Positions 55,555 to 63,792 of a DNA stretch of 64,000 nt are shown one piece after another. This stretch comes from Catenulispora acidiphila DSM 44928 (GTDB lineage Bacteria > Actinomycetota > Actinomycetes > Streptomycetales > Catenulisporaceae), in contig NC_013131.1 of assembly GCF_000024025.1 (NCBI RefSeq), positions 4,774,001 through 4,838,000 on the forward strand, in the 5' to 3' direction. Position 1 is the stretch's first letter. Each line of letters opens with the position of its first letter. The notes beneath the pieces are model-generated. The model worked only from the letters and a program-made list of their open reading frames with translations, had not been told where the DNA came from and did no database searches. Made by a program: the position numbers and the translations under genes.

Positions 55555-56678
55555 ATGTCATGACACTGCCATCCATGATCGCCGATCTGGAAACGCTCGT
55601 GTGCTGCGAATCCCCGACCGCCGACCGCGCGGCGACCAAGCGCTGCGCGGAGCTCTTCGCCGAGATGGGAGCGCGCCTTCTGGGCTCGGAGCCCGAGTGG
55701 TTGGAGCACGGGGGAGCGGCGCAGCTGCGCTGGCGCTTCGGACAAGGCGACCGCGTCCTGCTGCTCGGCCACCTGGACACCGTCTGGCCGCACGGCACGC
55801 TCGACCGCCTGCCCTTCGCGCTCGCCGACGGCAAGATCACCGGACCCGGCTGCTTCGACATGAAAGTCGGACTCGTGCAGATGCTGCACGCGCTCGCCGC
55901 TCTGCAAGCATCCAGCCCCGATGCGGTGGACACGTTGGACGGCGTCACCATCCTGGTCACCACCGACGAAGAAGTCGGCTCCCCGGCAGCCCGCGCCCTC
56001 ATCCAGGACGAGGCACGCCGCAACCAAGCGGTGCTCGTCCTGGAAGCGAGCGCCGACGGAGCGCTGAAGACCGCGCGCAAAGGCGCCGGCTGCCACCGCC
56101 TGCACGTCCAGGGCCGCGCCGCCCACGCCGGGCTCGAACCCGAACGCGGAGCCAACGCCGCCGTCGAGCTGGCGCATCAGATCCTGGCGATCGTCCAGCT
56201 CGCGGACCCGGCGCTGGGCACGACCGTCACGCCGTCGCTGACCAGTGCCGGAGACTCGGCGAACACCGTGCCGCGCGCAGCGCGGGTCGCCGTCGACGTG
56301 CGGGCGTTCAGCGCCGAGGAGCAGCAGCGCGTCGCCGCCGGTCTGGAAGCGCTCCGACCGCGCCTGGAAGGCACTTCGCTGCGCGTGGAGCGCGGACACG
56401 AGAGCCCGCCTCTGCCGCCGGAAGCCTCCAGCGACCTGTTCGCTCGTGCCCAGCAGGCGGCAGCCCGGCTCGGCATGGATCCGTTGCGCGGCATAGCCGT
56501 CGGCGGCGGTTCCGACGGCAACTGGACGGCAGCCGTCGGCACGCCCACCCTCGACGGTCTCGGCGCGGTCGGCGGCGGCGCGCACGCCGAGGACGAGCAC
56601 GTCCTGGCCGAGACGATGCCCGAACGCGCGGCGCTGCTGGCCGAACTCGTGGCCGACCTGCTGGGAGCCCGTTCGTGA
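55551..56678 (+). CDS. M20-family metal-dependent hydrolase (deacylase/desuccinylase-like)
   Basis: This 375-residue enzyme has the M20 metal ligands: GHLDTVWPHG (His74, Asp76), GPGCFDMK (Asp103) and TDEEVGS (Glu140/Glu141). A lid domain occupies about 180-290. The carboxypeptidase G2/ArgE-DapE group hydrolyses N-acyl or peptide bonds. In the Geobacillus operon for D- to L-amino acid conversion, an M20 enzyme removes the succinyl group from the L-isomer; the same neighbours occur here. The GTG at 55551 overlaps the previous stop as GTGA, and an ATG at 55560 is an alternative. It is also coupled to the next gene. Confidence 0.92.
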   Translation: MNVMTLPSMIADLETLVCCESPTADRAATKRCAELFAEMGARLLGSEPEWLEHGGAAQLRWRFGQGDRVLLLGHLDTVWPHGTLDRLPFALADGKITGPGCFDMKVGLVQMLHALAALQASSPDAVDTLDGVTILVTTDEEVGSPAARALIQDEARRNQAVLVLEASADGALKTARKGAGCHRLHVQGRAAHAGLEPERGANAAVELAHQILAIVQLADPALGTTVTPSLTSAGDSANTVPRAARVAVDVRAFSAEEQQRVAAGLEALRPRLEGTSLRVERGHESPPLPPEASSDLFARAQQAAARLGMDPLRGIAVGGGSDGNWTAAVGTPTLDGLGAVGGGAHAEDEHVLAETMPERAALLAELVADLLGARS

Positions 56679-57619
56679 GCACAGCGCTGAATCCGATGCT
56701 CTCGGCGGGCACCGCGTCAGTCACCATCAGAGAGCTGACAGAACCGCGGGACCACGACGCCGCAGCAGCCCTGATCACCCGGATCTGGTCGGTCGGGCCC
56801 GGCCAATCGCTGATGCCCAGCGGCTTGATGCGCGTGATGGGCTACGAGGGCTGCTACGTCGCCGGGGTGTTCGACGACTTCGACGACGCGGGCAGCGGTC
56901 GGCTGATCGGCGCGGCAGTCGGCTTCCTCGCGATGGACGGCGAAGCACGCGGCGTCCACCTGCATTCGCACATCGCCGGCGTGCTGCCGGAGGCGAAGGG
57001 GCGCCACGCCGGGTTCGCGCTCAAGCTCCACCAGCGTGCCTGGGCCCTGAGCCGCGGCATCGACCGCATCACCTGGACGTTCGACCCGCTGGTGCGCGGC
57101 AACGCCTACTTCAACCTGGTGAAGCTCGGCGCGCAGGTCTCCGGCTACCTCGTCGACTTCTACGGCGACAACATGCCCGACGGCGTCAACATCGGGCAGG
57201 GCAGTGACAGGCTGCTGATGAGCTGGGATCTCCAGGCGCCGCGTGTCGTCGCGGCGGCGAATGGGGATCGGGTCGAGGAGCTAGACGTGGAACCGCTGAT
57301 CAGCGGAGACAGAGTCCTGCTTTCCGATACCGCGCAAGCCGCTGTCACCTCGCCTCTGGACACCCCCGGGCCGGTGCTGTGCGCGACGCCCGCCGCGATC
57401 CAAACCCTGCGCGAGGAGGCGCCCGAGCAGGCGCGGCGCTGGCGGTTCGCCGTCCGCGACGCCCTGACCGGGGCGATCGCCGACGGCTACCGCATCACGG
57501 GCTTCACCCGCTCGGGCTGGTATGTGCTCGACCGCCGCGAACCGGACCGCAACGACTCGGACCGCAACGACTCGCACCGCAACGACTCGCACCGTAACGA
57601 AGGAAAGGAAGACCGGTGA
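56675..57619 (+). CDS. GNAT-family N-acyltransferase (COG3375-like)
   Basis: This 314-residue protein begins TIRELTEPRDHDAAAALITR and shows the GNAT core with GVLPEAKGRHAGFALKLHQR (acyl-CoA binding) and YFNLVKLGAQVSGYLVDFYG. COG3375-like GNAT proteins appear beside N-acylamino-acid racemases and one was shown to be a succinyl-CoA:D-amino-acid N-succinyltransferase. It would therefore supply the racemase with N-succinyl-D-amino acids. It starts at a GTG overlapping the M20 stop and ends in a GTGA overlap with the racemase gene. A repeat-encoded Arg/Asn/Asp tail (EPDRNDSDRNDSHRNDSHRN) is unusual. Confidence 0.88.
   Translation: MSTALNPMLSAGTASVTIRELTEPRDHDAAAALITRIWSVGPGQSLMPSGLMRVMGYEGCYVAGVFDDFDDAGSGRLIGAAVGFLAMDGEARGVHLHSHIAGVLPEAKGRHAGFALKLHQRAWALSRGIDRITWTFDPLVRGNAYFNLVKLGAQVSGYLVDFYGDNMPDGVNIGQGSDRLLMSWDLQAPRVVAAANGDRVEELDVEPLISGDRVLLSDTAQAAVTSPLDTPGPVLCATPAAIQTLREEAPEQARRWRFAVRDALTGAIADGYRITGFTRSGWYVLDRREPDRNDSDRNDSHRNDSHRNEGKEDR
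57545..57589 (+). repeat. 15-bp repeats encoding the tail of the GNAT protein
   Basis: Units GACCGCAACGACTCG at 57545 and 57560 and CACCGCAACGACTCG at 57575, then a degenerate CACCGTAACGAAGG, encode the DRNDS/HRNDS tail. The final unit also supplies the AAGGAAAGGAA ribosome site for the next gene. Confidence 0.85.
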
Positions 57620-58722
57620 AGATCTCCGGCGTCGAACTGCGCCGCCTGACCATGCCGCTGCGCAGCCCGTTCGAGACGTCCTTCGGCGTCGCGACCGAAC
57701 GCGACATCCTGCTGGTCCGCGTCGCCACCGAGGAGGCGGACGGCTGGGGCGAATGCGTGGCGATGAACGATCCGCTCTACTCCTCGGAGTACACCCAGGG
57801 CGCCCACGACGTCATCACCCGCTACTTCCTGCCCAAGCTCGCCGCCGCGCCGCGCGTCACCGCCGCCCTCGTCGCGCAGATCCTGGCGCCGTTCAAAGGC
57901 CACCCGATCGCCAAGGCTGCGGTGGAATCCGCAGTCCTGGACGCCGAATTGCGCGCTGTCGGTACCTCCTTCGGCGACCACCTCGGCGCCGTGCGCACCT
58001 CGGTACCGGTCGGCGTCTCGGTCGGCATCATGCCGAGCGTCGCAGAACTCATCGATACTGTCGGCGGCTACCTGGACCAGGGCTATCGGCGCGTCAAGCT
58101 GAAGATCAAGCCCGGATGGGACGTCGAGCCGGTCCGCGCGGTCCGCGAGCGCTTCGGCGATGAGCTGCTGCTCCAGGTCGACGCCAACACCGCCTACACC
58201 CTCGGGGACGCCCAGCGCCTGGCCGCCCTGGACCCCTTCGACCTGCTGCTCATCGAACAGCCGCTGCCGGAGGACGACCTGCGCGGGCACGCGGCGCTGT
58301 CCCGGCTGGTGAAGACCCCGATCTGTCTGGACGAGTCCATCGTCTCGGCGCGCTCGGCGGCGGACGCGATCGCGCTGGACGCGTGCCGGATCGTGAACAT
58401 CAAGCCGGCGCGCGTCGGCGGCTACCTGGAAGCCCGCCGGGTGCACGACGTGTGCGCCGCGCACGGCGTGCCGGTCTGGTGCGGCGGCATGTTGGAGACC
58501 GGCATCGGCCGTGCCGCGAACGTCGCCCTGGCGGCGCTGCCGAACTTCACGCTCCCCGGCGACATCAGCGCCTCGGAGCGCTACTTCACCCGCGACATCA
58601 CCGAACCCTTCGTCCTGCGCGACGGCGGACTGGACGTGCCGCAGGGTCCCGGCCTCGGGGTCACGCCGGATCCTGCGCTGCTCGAGGAGTTCACCACCGC
58701 CAAGCACTGGTTCGGCTTCTAA
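57616..58722 (+). CDS. enolase-superfamily N-acylamino-acid racemase (NSAR/OSBS-like)
   Basis: This 368-residue enzyme has the muconate-lactonizing subgroup residues: KxK at Lys163/Lys165 (LKIKPG), metal ligands Asp189 (VDANTAY), Glu214 (IEQPLPEDD) and Asp239 (LDESI), and Lys263 (NIKPARVGG). Family members are o-succinylbenzoate synthases and/or N-succinylamino-acid racemases; dipeptide epimerase is a further possibility. With GNAT and M20 partners the racemase role, turning N-succinyl-D- into N-succinyl-L-amino acid, is favoured over menaquinone synthesis. The GTG start overlaps the previous stop, behind AGGAAAGGAA. Confidence 0.92.
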   Translation: MKISGVELRRLTMPLRSPFETSFGVATERDILLVRVATEEADGWGECVAMNDPLYSSEYTQGAHDVITRYFLPKLAAAPRVTAALVAQILAPFKGHPIAKAAVESAVLDAELRAVGTSFGDHLGAVRTSVPVGVSVGIMPSVAELIDTVGGYLDQGYRRVKLKIKPGWDVEPVRAVRERFGDELLLQVDANTAYTLGDAQRLAALDPFDLLLIEQPLPEDDLRGHAALSRLVKTPICLDESIVSARSAADAIALDACRIVNIKPARVGGYLEARRVHDVCAAHGVPVWCGGMLETGIGRAANVALAALPNFTLPGDISASERYFTRDITEPFVLRDGGLDVPQGPGLGVTPDPALLEEFTTAKHWFGF

Positions 58723-58765
58723 GACTTTCACGACTGCCGCGACATCCACTGAGGGGAACTGACCC

Positions 58766-60160
58766 ATGACCGATCTCAACGGCCTCCTTCCCGACCTGAT
58801 AGCCCTGCTCGACACCGCCACCCGGGAGAACCACGTCCCCGGCGCGGCGGTCGCGGTCAGCGCCGGCGATCAGGTGATCGAACTCGCCACCGGCGTGCTG
58901 AACCTGAACACCGGCGTCACGGCGACGCCGGACTCGCTGTTCCAGATCGGCTCGATCACCAAGACCCTCACCGCGACACTGACCATGCAGCTCGTCGACG
59001 CCGGTCTGGTGGACCTGGACGAGCCGGTCCGCACCTACGTGCCCGAGCTGGCGGTCTCCGACCGGGAGGCTGCCGAGACGGTGACGGTGCGCCAGTTGCT
59101 GAGCCACACCAGCGGTCTGCCCGGGGACGTTTTCACCGACTTCGGCCGGGGCGACGACGCCGTGCTCCGCTATGTCGAAGGGCTCAAGGATCACGAGCAG
59201 ATGTACGAGCCGGGCCGGATGTACTCCTACTGCAACGCCGGATACTCCGTGCTCGGACTGATGGTGCAGCGCATCAGGGAACTGCCGTCGTGGGAGGCGG
59301 TGCTGCGCGAACACCTCATCGCCCCGCTCGGCCTGACGCATGTCGCGGCGCTGGCCGAGGAGGCGCTGCTGTTCCGCACGGCCGTGGGCCACCTCGACGA
59401 CGGGAAGAAAGTCGCGCCGATCTGGCAGCTTCCGCGCTCGGCGGCGCCGGCCGGTGCTTCGACCTGTGCGCGCGCCCGGGACCTGCTGACGTTCGCCCGC
59501 ATGCACATGAACGGCGGTCTGGCCCAGGACGGCACGCGGATCCTGAGTGAGGAGTCGGTCGCCGCGATGCGGGAGCAGCAGGTGGCGCTGCCCGGCAGCG
59601 GCAACCTGCTGGGCACCGGCTGGGGTCTGGGCTTCGGGCTGATCGACCGGCCCGGCGGCCGGGTGGTCGGCCACAACGGCGGCACCATCGGGCAGTCGTC
59701 CCAGATGCGTTTCGTCCCCGACGAGGGCGTCGCGTTCGCAGTGCTCACCAACGGCGGCGACGCGCTGCCGGTGTTCCAGGCCGTGGAACGCCATGTGTTC
59801 GGCACCCTCACCGGGATTGAGCCGCAGAGCCCTGACACGCCGCCGCACTCGGCCGTCCCCGTCGACGCCAAGTCGTTCCTGGGCAGCTACGCGAACGCCG
59901 GCCAGCGCGTGGACATCACCCAGCACGACGACGGCAGCCTGCACGCCACGCTCACGCCGCAAGGCGCGCTCGTGGCGCTCTCCGGACCCGATCCCGAGCA
60001 CAAGCCGCTGGTCGGCTACACCCCGGTCTCGCTGCTGGACGCCGAGCCCGAGCGCGGCATGTACATGGAATACGTCATCGCCGAAGCCGATGAGCGGGGT
60101 CGAGCCACGCACCTGCTGCTCGGCGGGCGCGTTCACACGCGCCTGAGCGACGCCGACTGA
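58766..60160 (+). CDS. class C beta-lactamase-fold serine hydrolase (D-aminopeptidase/esterase-like)
   Basis: This 464-residue protein has SxxK as SITK (Ser63-Lys66), YxN as YCN (Tyr155-Asn157) and a HxG-like motif in GHNGGTIGQSS. These are the three class C motifs shared by beta-lactamases, D-aminopeptidases and esterases. A C-terminal domain of about 110 residues, with beta-strand pattern, follows. It lacks a signal peptide. As the last gene of the D-amino-acid operon, 43 nt after the racemase and with GAGGGGA before its ATG, it could free D-amino acids from peptides. Antibiotic hydrolysis cannot be inferred. Confidence 0.9.
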   Translation: MTDLNGLLPDLIALLDTATRENHVPGAAVAVSAGDQVIELATGVLNLNTGVTATPDSLFQIGSITKTLTATLTMQLVDAGLVDLDEPVRTYVPELAVSDREAAETVTVRQLLSHTSGLPGDVFTDFGRGDDAVLRYVEGLKDHEQMYEPGRMYSYCNAGYSVLGLMVQRIRELPSWEAVLREHLIAPLGLTHVAALAEEALLFRTAVGHLDDGKKVAPIWQLPRSAAPAGASTCARARDLLTFARMHMNGGLAQDGTRILSEESVAAMREQQVALPGSGNLLGTGWGLGFGLIDRPGGRVVGHNGGTIGQSSQMRFVPDEGVAFAVLTNGGDALPVFQAVERHVFGTLTGIEPQSPDTPPHSAVPVDAKSFLGSYANAGQRVDITQHDDGSLHATLTPQGALVALSGPDPEHKPLVGYTPVSLLDAEPERGMYMEYVIAEADERGRATHLLLGGRVHTRLSDAD

Positions 60161-60384
60161 GGCTCCATTTCACCCCAGACCGCAACCCACCTCACCACGG
60201 AGGAAGACCAGCCGCGGCCACACAGCGATATCCCCTGCCCAAAAACAGACCCGGTCCCCGATGGTTGATCGCGACGAGCGCCGGGCAGCGAGAGCGGCAG
60301 CAAGAGCAGCAGCACCCAGTTCGGGGCGACATCGAGACGACATCGATCCCGCCCTTGATCATTCCCCTTCGGCGCGCGCCGACC

Positions 60385-60390
60385 TAGGGT
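60385..60390 (+). promoter_or_regulatory. -10 element (TAGGGT) for a probably leaderless regulator transcript
   Basis: TAGGGT ends 7 nt before the GTG at 60398, the spacing seen in leaderless actinobacterial transcripts. A matching -35 is weak (TTCCCC region), and TTGATC at 60355 is too far away. The 60161-60384 stretch otherwise shows no gene. Confidence 0.45.
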
Positions 60391-60397
60391 GAGCTTC

Positions 60398-62041
60398 GTG
60401 CGTACACCTGCCGATGCCACCTCCCGCGCCGCGCTCGGGCGGGTCTTGGACTACCTCGGCACCACATTGCTCGACCTCGCCGCCGGTGATCCGGGGTGTG
60501 CACCGGAGGTCGGGGGTGTCGTCATCCATGATCCGCTCGATGAGCCCGCGCTGCCGCCGGGTGCGTTGGTGCTCGGCGTCGGCGTGCGCGGGACGGAGCA
60601 GATTTGCGAGCTGCTGAAGCGGATCGCGGCTGATGGCGGCGTCGGGTTGATCGTGCGTGCCCCGGCTGAGGTCGATGAGCAGGTGCGCAGGACCGTCTCT
60701 GAGACCGGCACTGTGCTGTTGGGTCTGGTCCGTGGTGCGTCCTGGACCCAGCTGACCTCGCTGCTGCGCACTCTGCTGGCTGAGGGCGAGGTCGTAGCCA
60801 CCGAGGCGGAGACGATCGGCGGTGTTCCGGCCGGGGATCTGTTCGCGTTGGCCAATGCGATCAGTGCGTTGCTGGATGCGCCGATCACGATCGAGGACCG
60901 GAGTTCGCGGGTGCTGGCGTTCTCTGATCGGCAGGATGAGGCGGACCAGTCGCGGGTGGAGACGATTCTGGGGCGTCAGGTTCCCGCCGACTACGCGCGG
61001 TTGCTGGAGCAGGGTGGTTACTTTCGGGAGTTGTACCGGCACGAGCGGCCGGTGGTGATCCGGGCTGAGGCGTTCGGGTTGCCGACGGTGACCAAGGCGC
61101 GGCAGGCGATCGCGGTGCGCGCGGGGGATGAGATCCTGGGCTCGATCTGGGCCGCCGTCGCCGAACCGCTGGCGCCGGCGCGTGAGCAGGCGTTCGTCGA
61201 GGCGGCGAAGCTGGTCGCGCTGCATCTGCTGCGGGTGCGTGCCGGCGCCGACGTCGAGCGGCGGTTGCGGGCCGAACTCGTCGCCATCGTGCTGGAAGGC
61301 GGTCCGGGTGCGCCGGATGCCGCGGCACGGCTCGGGTTGGCGGGGCGCGCCTGCGTGGTCGCGGCGGTCGCGGCTGCCGCTGCGCCGGAGGGTTCCCACG
61401 CCGAGGGCGCGCGCGAGCTCGCCCGGTTCGAGACGGCGCGGCAGCAAGCGCTGGACACCCTCGCCGTCCATCTCTCGGCGGTGCAGCACGGCTCGGTCGC
61501 GGCGCTGCTCGGCGGGGTCGTCTACGCGGTCCTGCCGGTCGACACCGCCGACGAGCAGGCAGCCGAACAGCGGGTCAGTACCGTGTTGAAGGAATATCTG
61601 GAGCGCACCGGCGCGGGCGATCTCGTCGGAATCGGGCGTATCGCTCGCGATCTGCACGCTGTGCCGAGGTCGCGTCAGGACGCCGACCGCGTGCTGCGCG
61701 TGCTGCGGCGTCGGCGATCGCGGCGCACGCTGGCAAGCCTTTCGGAGGTCTACGCCGAGGCGCTGCTGATCGACGTGGCAGCCGCCGACGGCCACCGTCC
61801 GTCAGGTCCGGTCGCCGGGCTCGCGGCATACGATCGCGAGCACAACAGCAGCCTGGTGGCGACGCTGACCGCGTGGCTGGACGCCTTCGGCGACGTCAAC
61901 GCGGCGGCTGAGGCCGTTCACATCCACCCGAACACCTTCCGGTATCGGCTGCACCGCATCGCTGAGATCGGCGATGTCGATCTCAGCGACAGCGAGTCGC
62001 GGTTCGCCTTGATGCTGCAGCTGAGGTTGCTGGATTCGTAA
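60398..62041 (+). CDS. PucR/CdaR-type transcriptional regulator
   Basis: This 547-residue regulator has an N-terminal purine-catabolism-regulator-like domain (about 20-150), a GAF-like middle (about 160-290) and a C-terminal PucR helix-turn-helix (LVATLTAWLDAFGDVNAAAE, then VHIHPNTFRYRLHRIAEI). It lies immediately after the D-amino-acid operon on the same strand and is its most likely controller, although it has its own promoter. CdaR/PucR proteins are usually activators responding to a substrate of the pathway. I favour the GTG at 60398; a GTG at 60389 is also in frame. Confidence 0.88.
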   Translation: MRTPADATSRAALGRVLDYLGTTLLDLAAGDPGCAPEVGGVVIHDPLDEPALPPGALVLGVGVRGTEQICELLKRIAADGGVGLIVRAPAEVDEQVRRTVSETGTVLLGLVRGASWTQLTSLLRTLLAEGEVVATEAETIGGVPAGDLFALANAISALLDAPITIEDRSSRVLAFSDRQDEADQSRVETILGRQVPADYARLLEQGGYFRELYRHERPVVIRAEAFGLPTVTKARQAIAVRAGDEILGSIWAAVAEPLAPAREQAFVEAAKLVALHLLRVRAGADVERRLRAELVAIVLEGGPGAPDAAARLGLAGRACVVAAVAAAAAPEGSHAEGARELARFETARQQALDTLAVHLSAVQHGSVAALLGGVVYAVLPVDTADEQAAEQRVSTVLKEYLERTGAGDLVGIGRIARDLHAVPRSRQDADRVLRVLRRRRSRRTLASLSEVYAEALLIDVAAADGHRPSGPVAGLAAYDREHNSSLVATLTAWLDAFGDVNAAAEAVHIHPNTFRYRLHRIAEIGDVDLSDSESRFALMLQLRLLDS

Positions 62042-62071
62042 GAGCCACAGCCATCTAGCCGCGTCAGATGA

Positions 62072-62096
62072 ACTTGACGTCAGTCTCAAGTACTCT
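62072..62096 (+). promoter_or_regulatory. inverted repeat overlapping a -10 element of the MaoC gene
   Basis: ACTTGA-N8-TCAAGT (62072-62091) is an inverted repeat whose right arm runs into TACTCT (62091-62096). TACTCT is 6 nt before the ATG at 62103, which suggests a leaderless message whose promoter can be blocked by a repressor at the repeat. Confidence 0.5.
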
Positions 62097-62102
62097 CGCC
62101 TC

Positions 62103-62576
62103 ATGACAGACACAGCCGAGTTGCCGGTGCGCCCGGGCTCGTTCGAGGACCTGCAGGAGCTGATCGGCAAGGAGATTGGGCCGACCGAGTGGGACACGGT
62201 CTCCCAGGAGCGCATCGACGCCTTCGCCGCCGTGACCGGTGACAACCAGTGGATCCACATCGACCCGGAGCGCGCCGCCGCCAGTCCGCTGGGGACCACC
62301 ATCGCGCACGGGCTGTTCACACTCGCGCTGGGACCGGCGTTCTCCTACCGGCTGCTGTCCTTCGCGGGCTTCGCGCATGGTCTGAACTACGGCTACGACA
62401 AGATCCGCTTCCCCGCGCCGCTGCCGTCGGGCACGCGCGTGCGCATGCGGCTGACGCTGCAGGGCGCGGACCGGGTTCCCGGCGGGATCCAGGTGCGGAC
62501 TGTGCAGGTCATCGAGGCTGAGGGGATCGAGAAGCCGGTCATGGTCGCCGAGGCGCTGGCGCGGATCGTCGAGTAG
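62103..62576 (+). CDS. MaoC-like (R)-enoyl-CoA hydratase
   Basis: This 157-residue hot-dog-fold protein carries the hydratase motif with Asp and His in TGDNQWIHIDPERAAASPLG followed by TTIAHGLFTLAL, as in MaoC/PhaJ enzymes. It hydrates trans-2-enoyl-CoA to (R)-3-hydroxyacyl-CoA. It stands alone between a regulator and a propeller protein. The leaderless-type promoter sits at its start. Confidence 0.93.
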   Translation: MTDTAELPVRPGSFEDLQELIGKEIGPTEWDTVSQERIDAFAAVTGDNQWIHIDPERAAASPLGTTIAHGLFTLALGPAFSYRLLSFAGFAHGLNYGYDKIRFPAPLPSGTRVRMRLTLQGADRVPGGIQVRTVQVIEAEGIEKPVMVAEALARIVE

Positions 62577-62725
62577 GGATCCGCCTCACGCTGAGCGCCG
62601 TCCGTACAGGGTTATTCCGGCTTCCCGCCAGTTTCCATACGCGATCGGACACCCCGCGCGATATCGTCTGCCGACGGTCCGGCTGATCAGTGCTCTGAGT
62701 GACCGACGGGGAGGGGAATCCGCCG

Positions 62726-63766
62726 ATGTCGATATCCGAGTCCCCGCATCGCACGAAGATCTTCCTCGGCGCTGTCGCGGTCCTGCTCGCGATCGCCGTC
62801 GGCGCGGCGGTCGTGGCGTATCAGGGCCGGCCGACGGCGCGCGCGGGCGTCAAGGGCGCGGTGGTCCTGGACCAGTCCGACAGCCTGGACACCGGTTCGG
62901 GGTACTTGCTGTACAAGACGACGGTCGCCGGTCCCGACTTCGGCACTCTCGCCGAACGCAAGCTGTCTGCGGACTCCAGCGGCGTGGTCGGCGTCCCGAC
63001 GCTGTCCAACATCCAGTGCGACCGTTCCTACACAGCGTCCGGAATCCTGTTGTGCCTGCGCGCCGACGAGAATCTGGTGCGCGTCGCCTCGGTCGAGGTC
63101 TACGACACATCCCTCAAGCTGATCAAGAAGGTCCAGGCGGCGGGCATCCCGAACCGCGCGCGGCTGTCCGCCGACGGCCGCATGGCCGCGTGGACGACCT
63201 TCGTCGCCGGCGACGCGTACGTCGGACCCGCGTTCTCCACGCGCACCTCGATCCTGGACCTGAAGACCGGGGCGCTGACCGCTTCGCTGGAGAGCTTCGC
63301 GGTCACGTTGCAGGGCAAGCCGTATCACGCGGTCGACGAGAACGTGTGGGGCGTGACCTTCGCCGACGACAACACCTTCTACGCGACCCTCGGCACAGCC
63401 GGCCGCACCTGGCTGGTGCGCGGCGACGTCGCGGCACACACCCTGACCACGCTGACCGACAACGTCGAATGCCCGTCGCTGTCCCCGGACGGCACGCGCG
63501 TCGTGTTCAAGAAGCGGGTGTCCAGCGACGCCTGGAAGATGTGGCACTTGGAAGTGCTGAACCTGGCGACCATGACCGAGACGCCGCTGGCCGAGCAGCG
63601 CAGTGTCGATGACCAGGCGGCGTGGCTGGACGACCACACGGTGATGTACGCGGTGCCGCAATCCGGGAGCTCCGGATACGACGTGTGGTCCACGCCGGCG
63701 GACGGTTCCGGCAAGCCCGTGCTGGTGGCACCGAACGCTTTCTCGCCTTCGGTGACATCCGGGTAG
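62726..63766 (+). CDS. membrane-anchored beta-propeller (TolB/PD40-like) protein
   Basis: This 346-residue protein has a short cytosolic N-terminus, one hydrophobic helix (about 12-34, IFLGAVAVLLAIAVGAAVVA) and an extracytoplasmic domain with repeated propeller-like blades: LSADGRMAAWTTF, SPDGTRVVFKKR and DDQAAWLDDHTVMYAVPQ. The blade pattern is of the TolB/WD40-PD40 type. It has two Cys (CDRSY, LLCLR) that may form a disulfide. No enzyme activity is suggested; it may be a binding or scaffold protein. The ATG at 62726 follows GGGGAGGGG; a GTG at 62699 is an alternative. Confidence 0.8.
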   Translation: MSISESPHRTKIFLGAVAVLLAIAVGAAVVAYQGRPTARAGVKGAVVLDQSDSLDTGSGYLLYKTTVAGPDFGTLAERKLSADSSGVVGVPTLSNIQCDRSYTASGILLCLRADENLVRVASVEVYDTSLKLIKKVQAAGIPNRARLSADGRMAAWTTFVAGDAYVGPAFSTRTSILDLKTGALTASLESFAVTLQGKPYHAVDENVWGVTFADDNTFYATLGTAGRTWLVRGDVAAHTLTTLTDNVECPSLSPDGTRVVFKKRVSSDAWKMWHLEVLNLATMTETPLAEQRSVDDQAAWLDDHTVMYAVPQSGSSGYDVWSTPADGSGKPVLVAPNAFSPSVTSG

Positions 63767-63792
63767 CGCCGCCGGCTGGGACCACCGTGTCC

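Noticed and set aside
57616-58722. Menaquinone-pathway o-succinylbenzoate synthase (menC)
   Set aside because: The residues fit OSBS as well, but no other menaquinone gene is nearby and the GNAT and M20 partners favour an N-acylamino-acid racemase.
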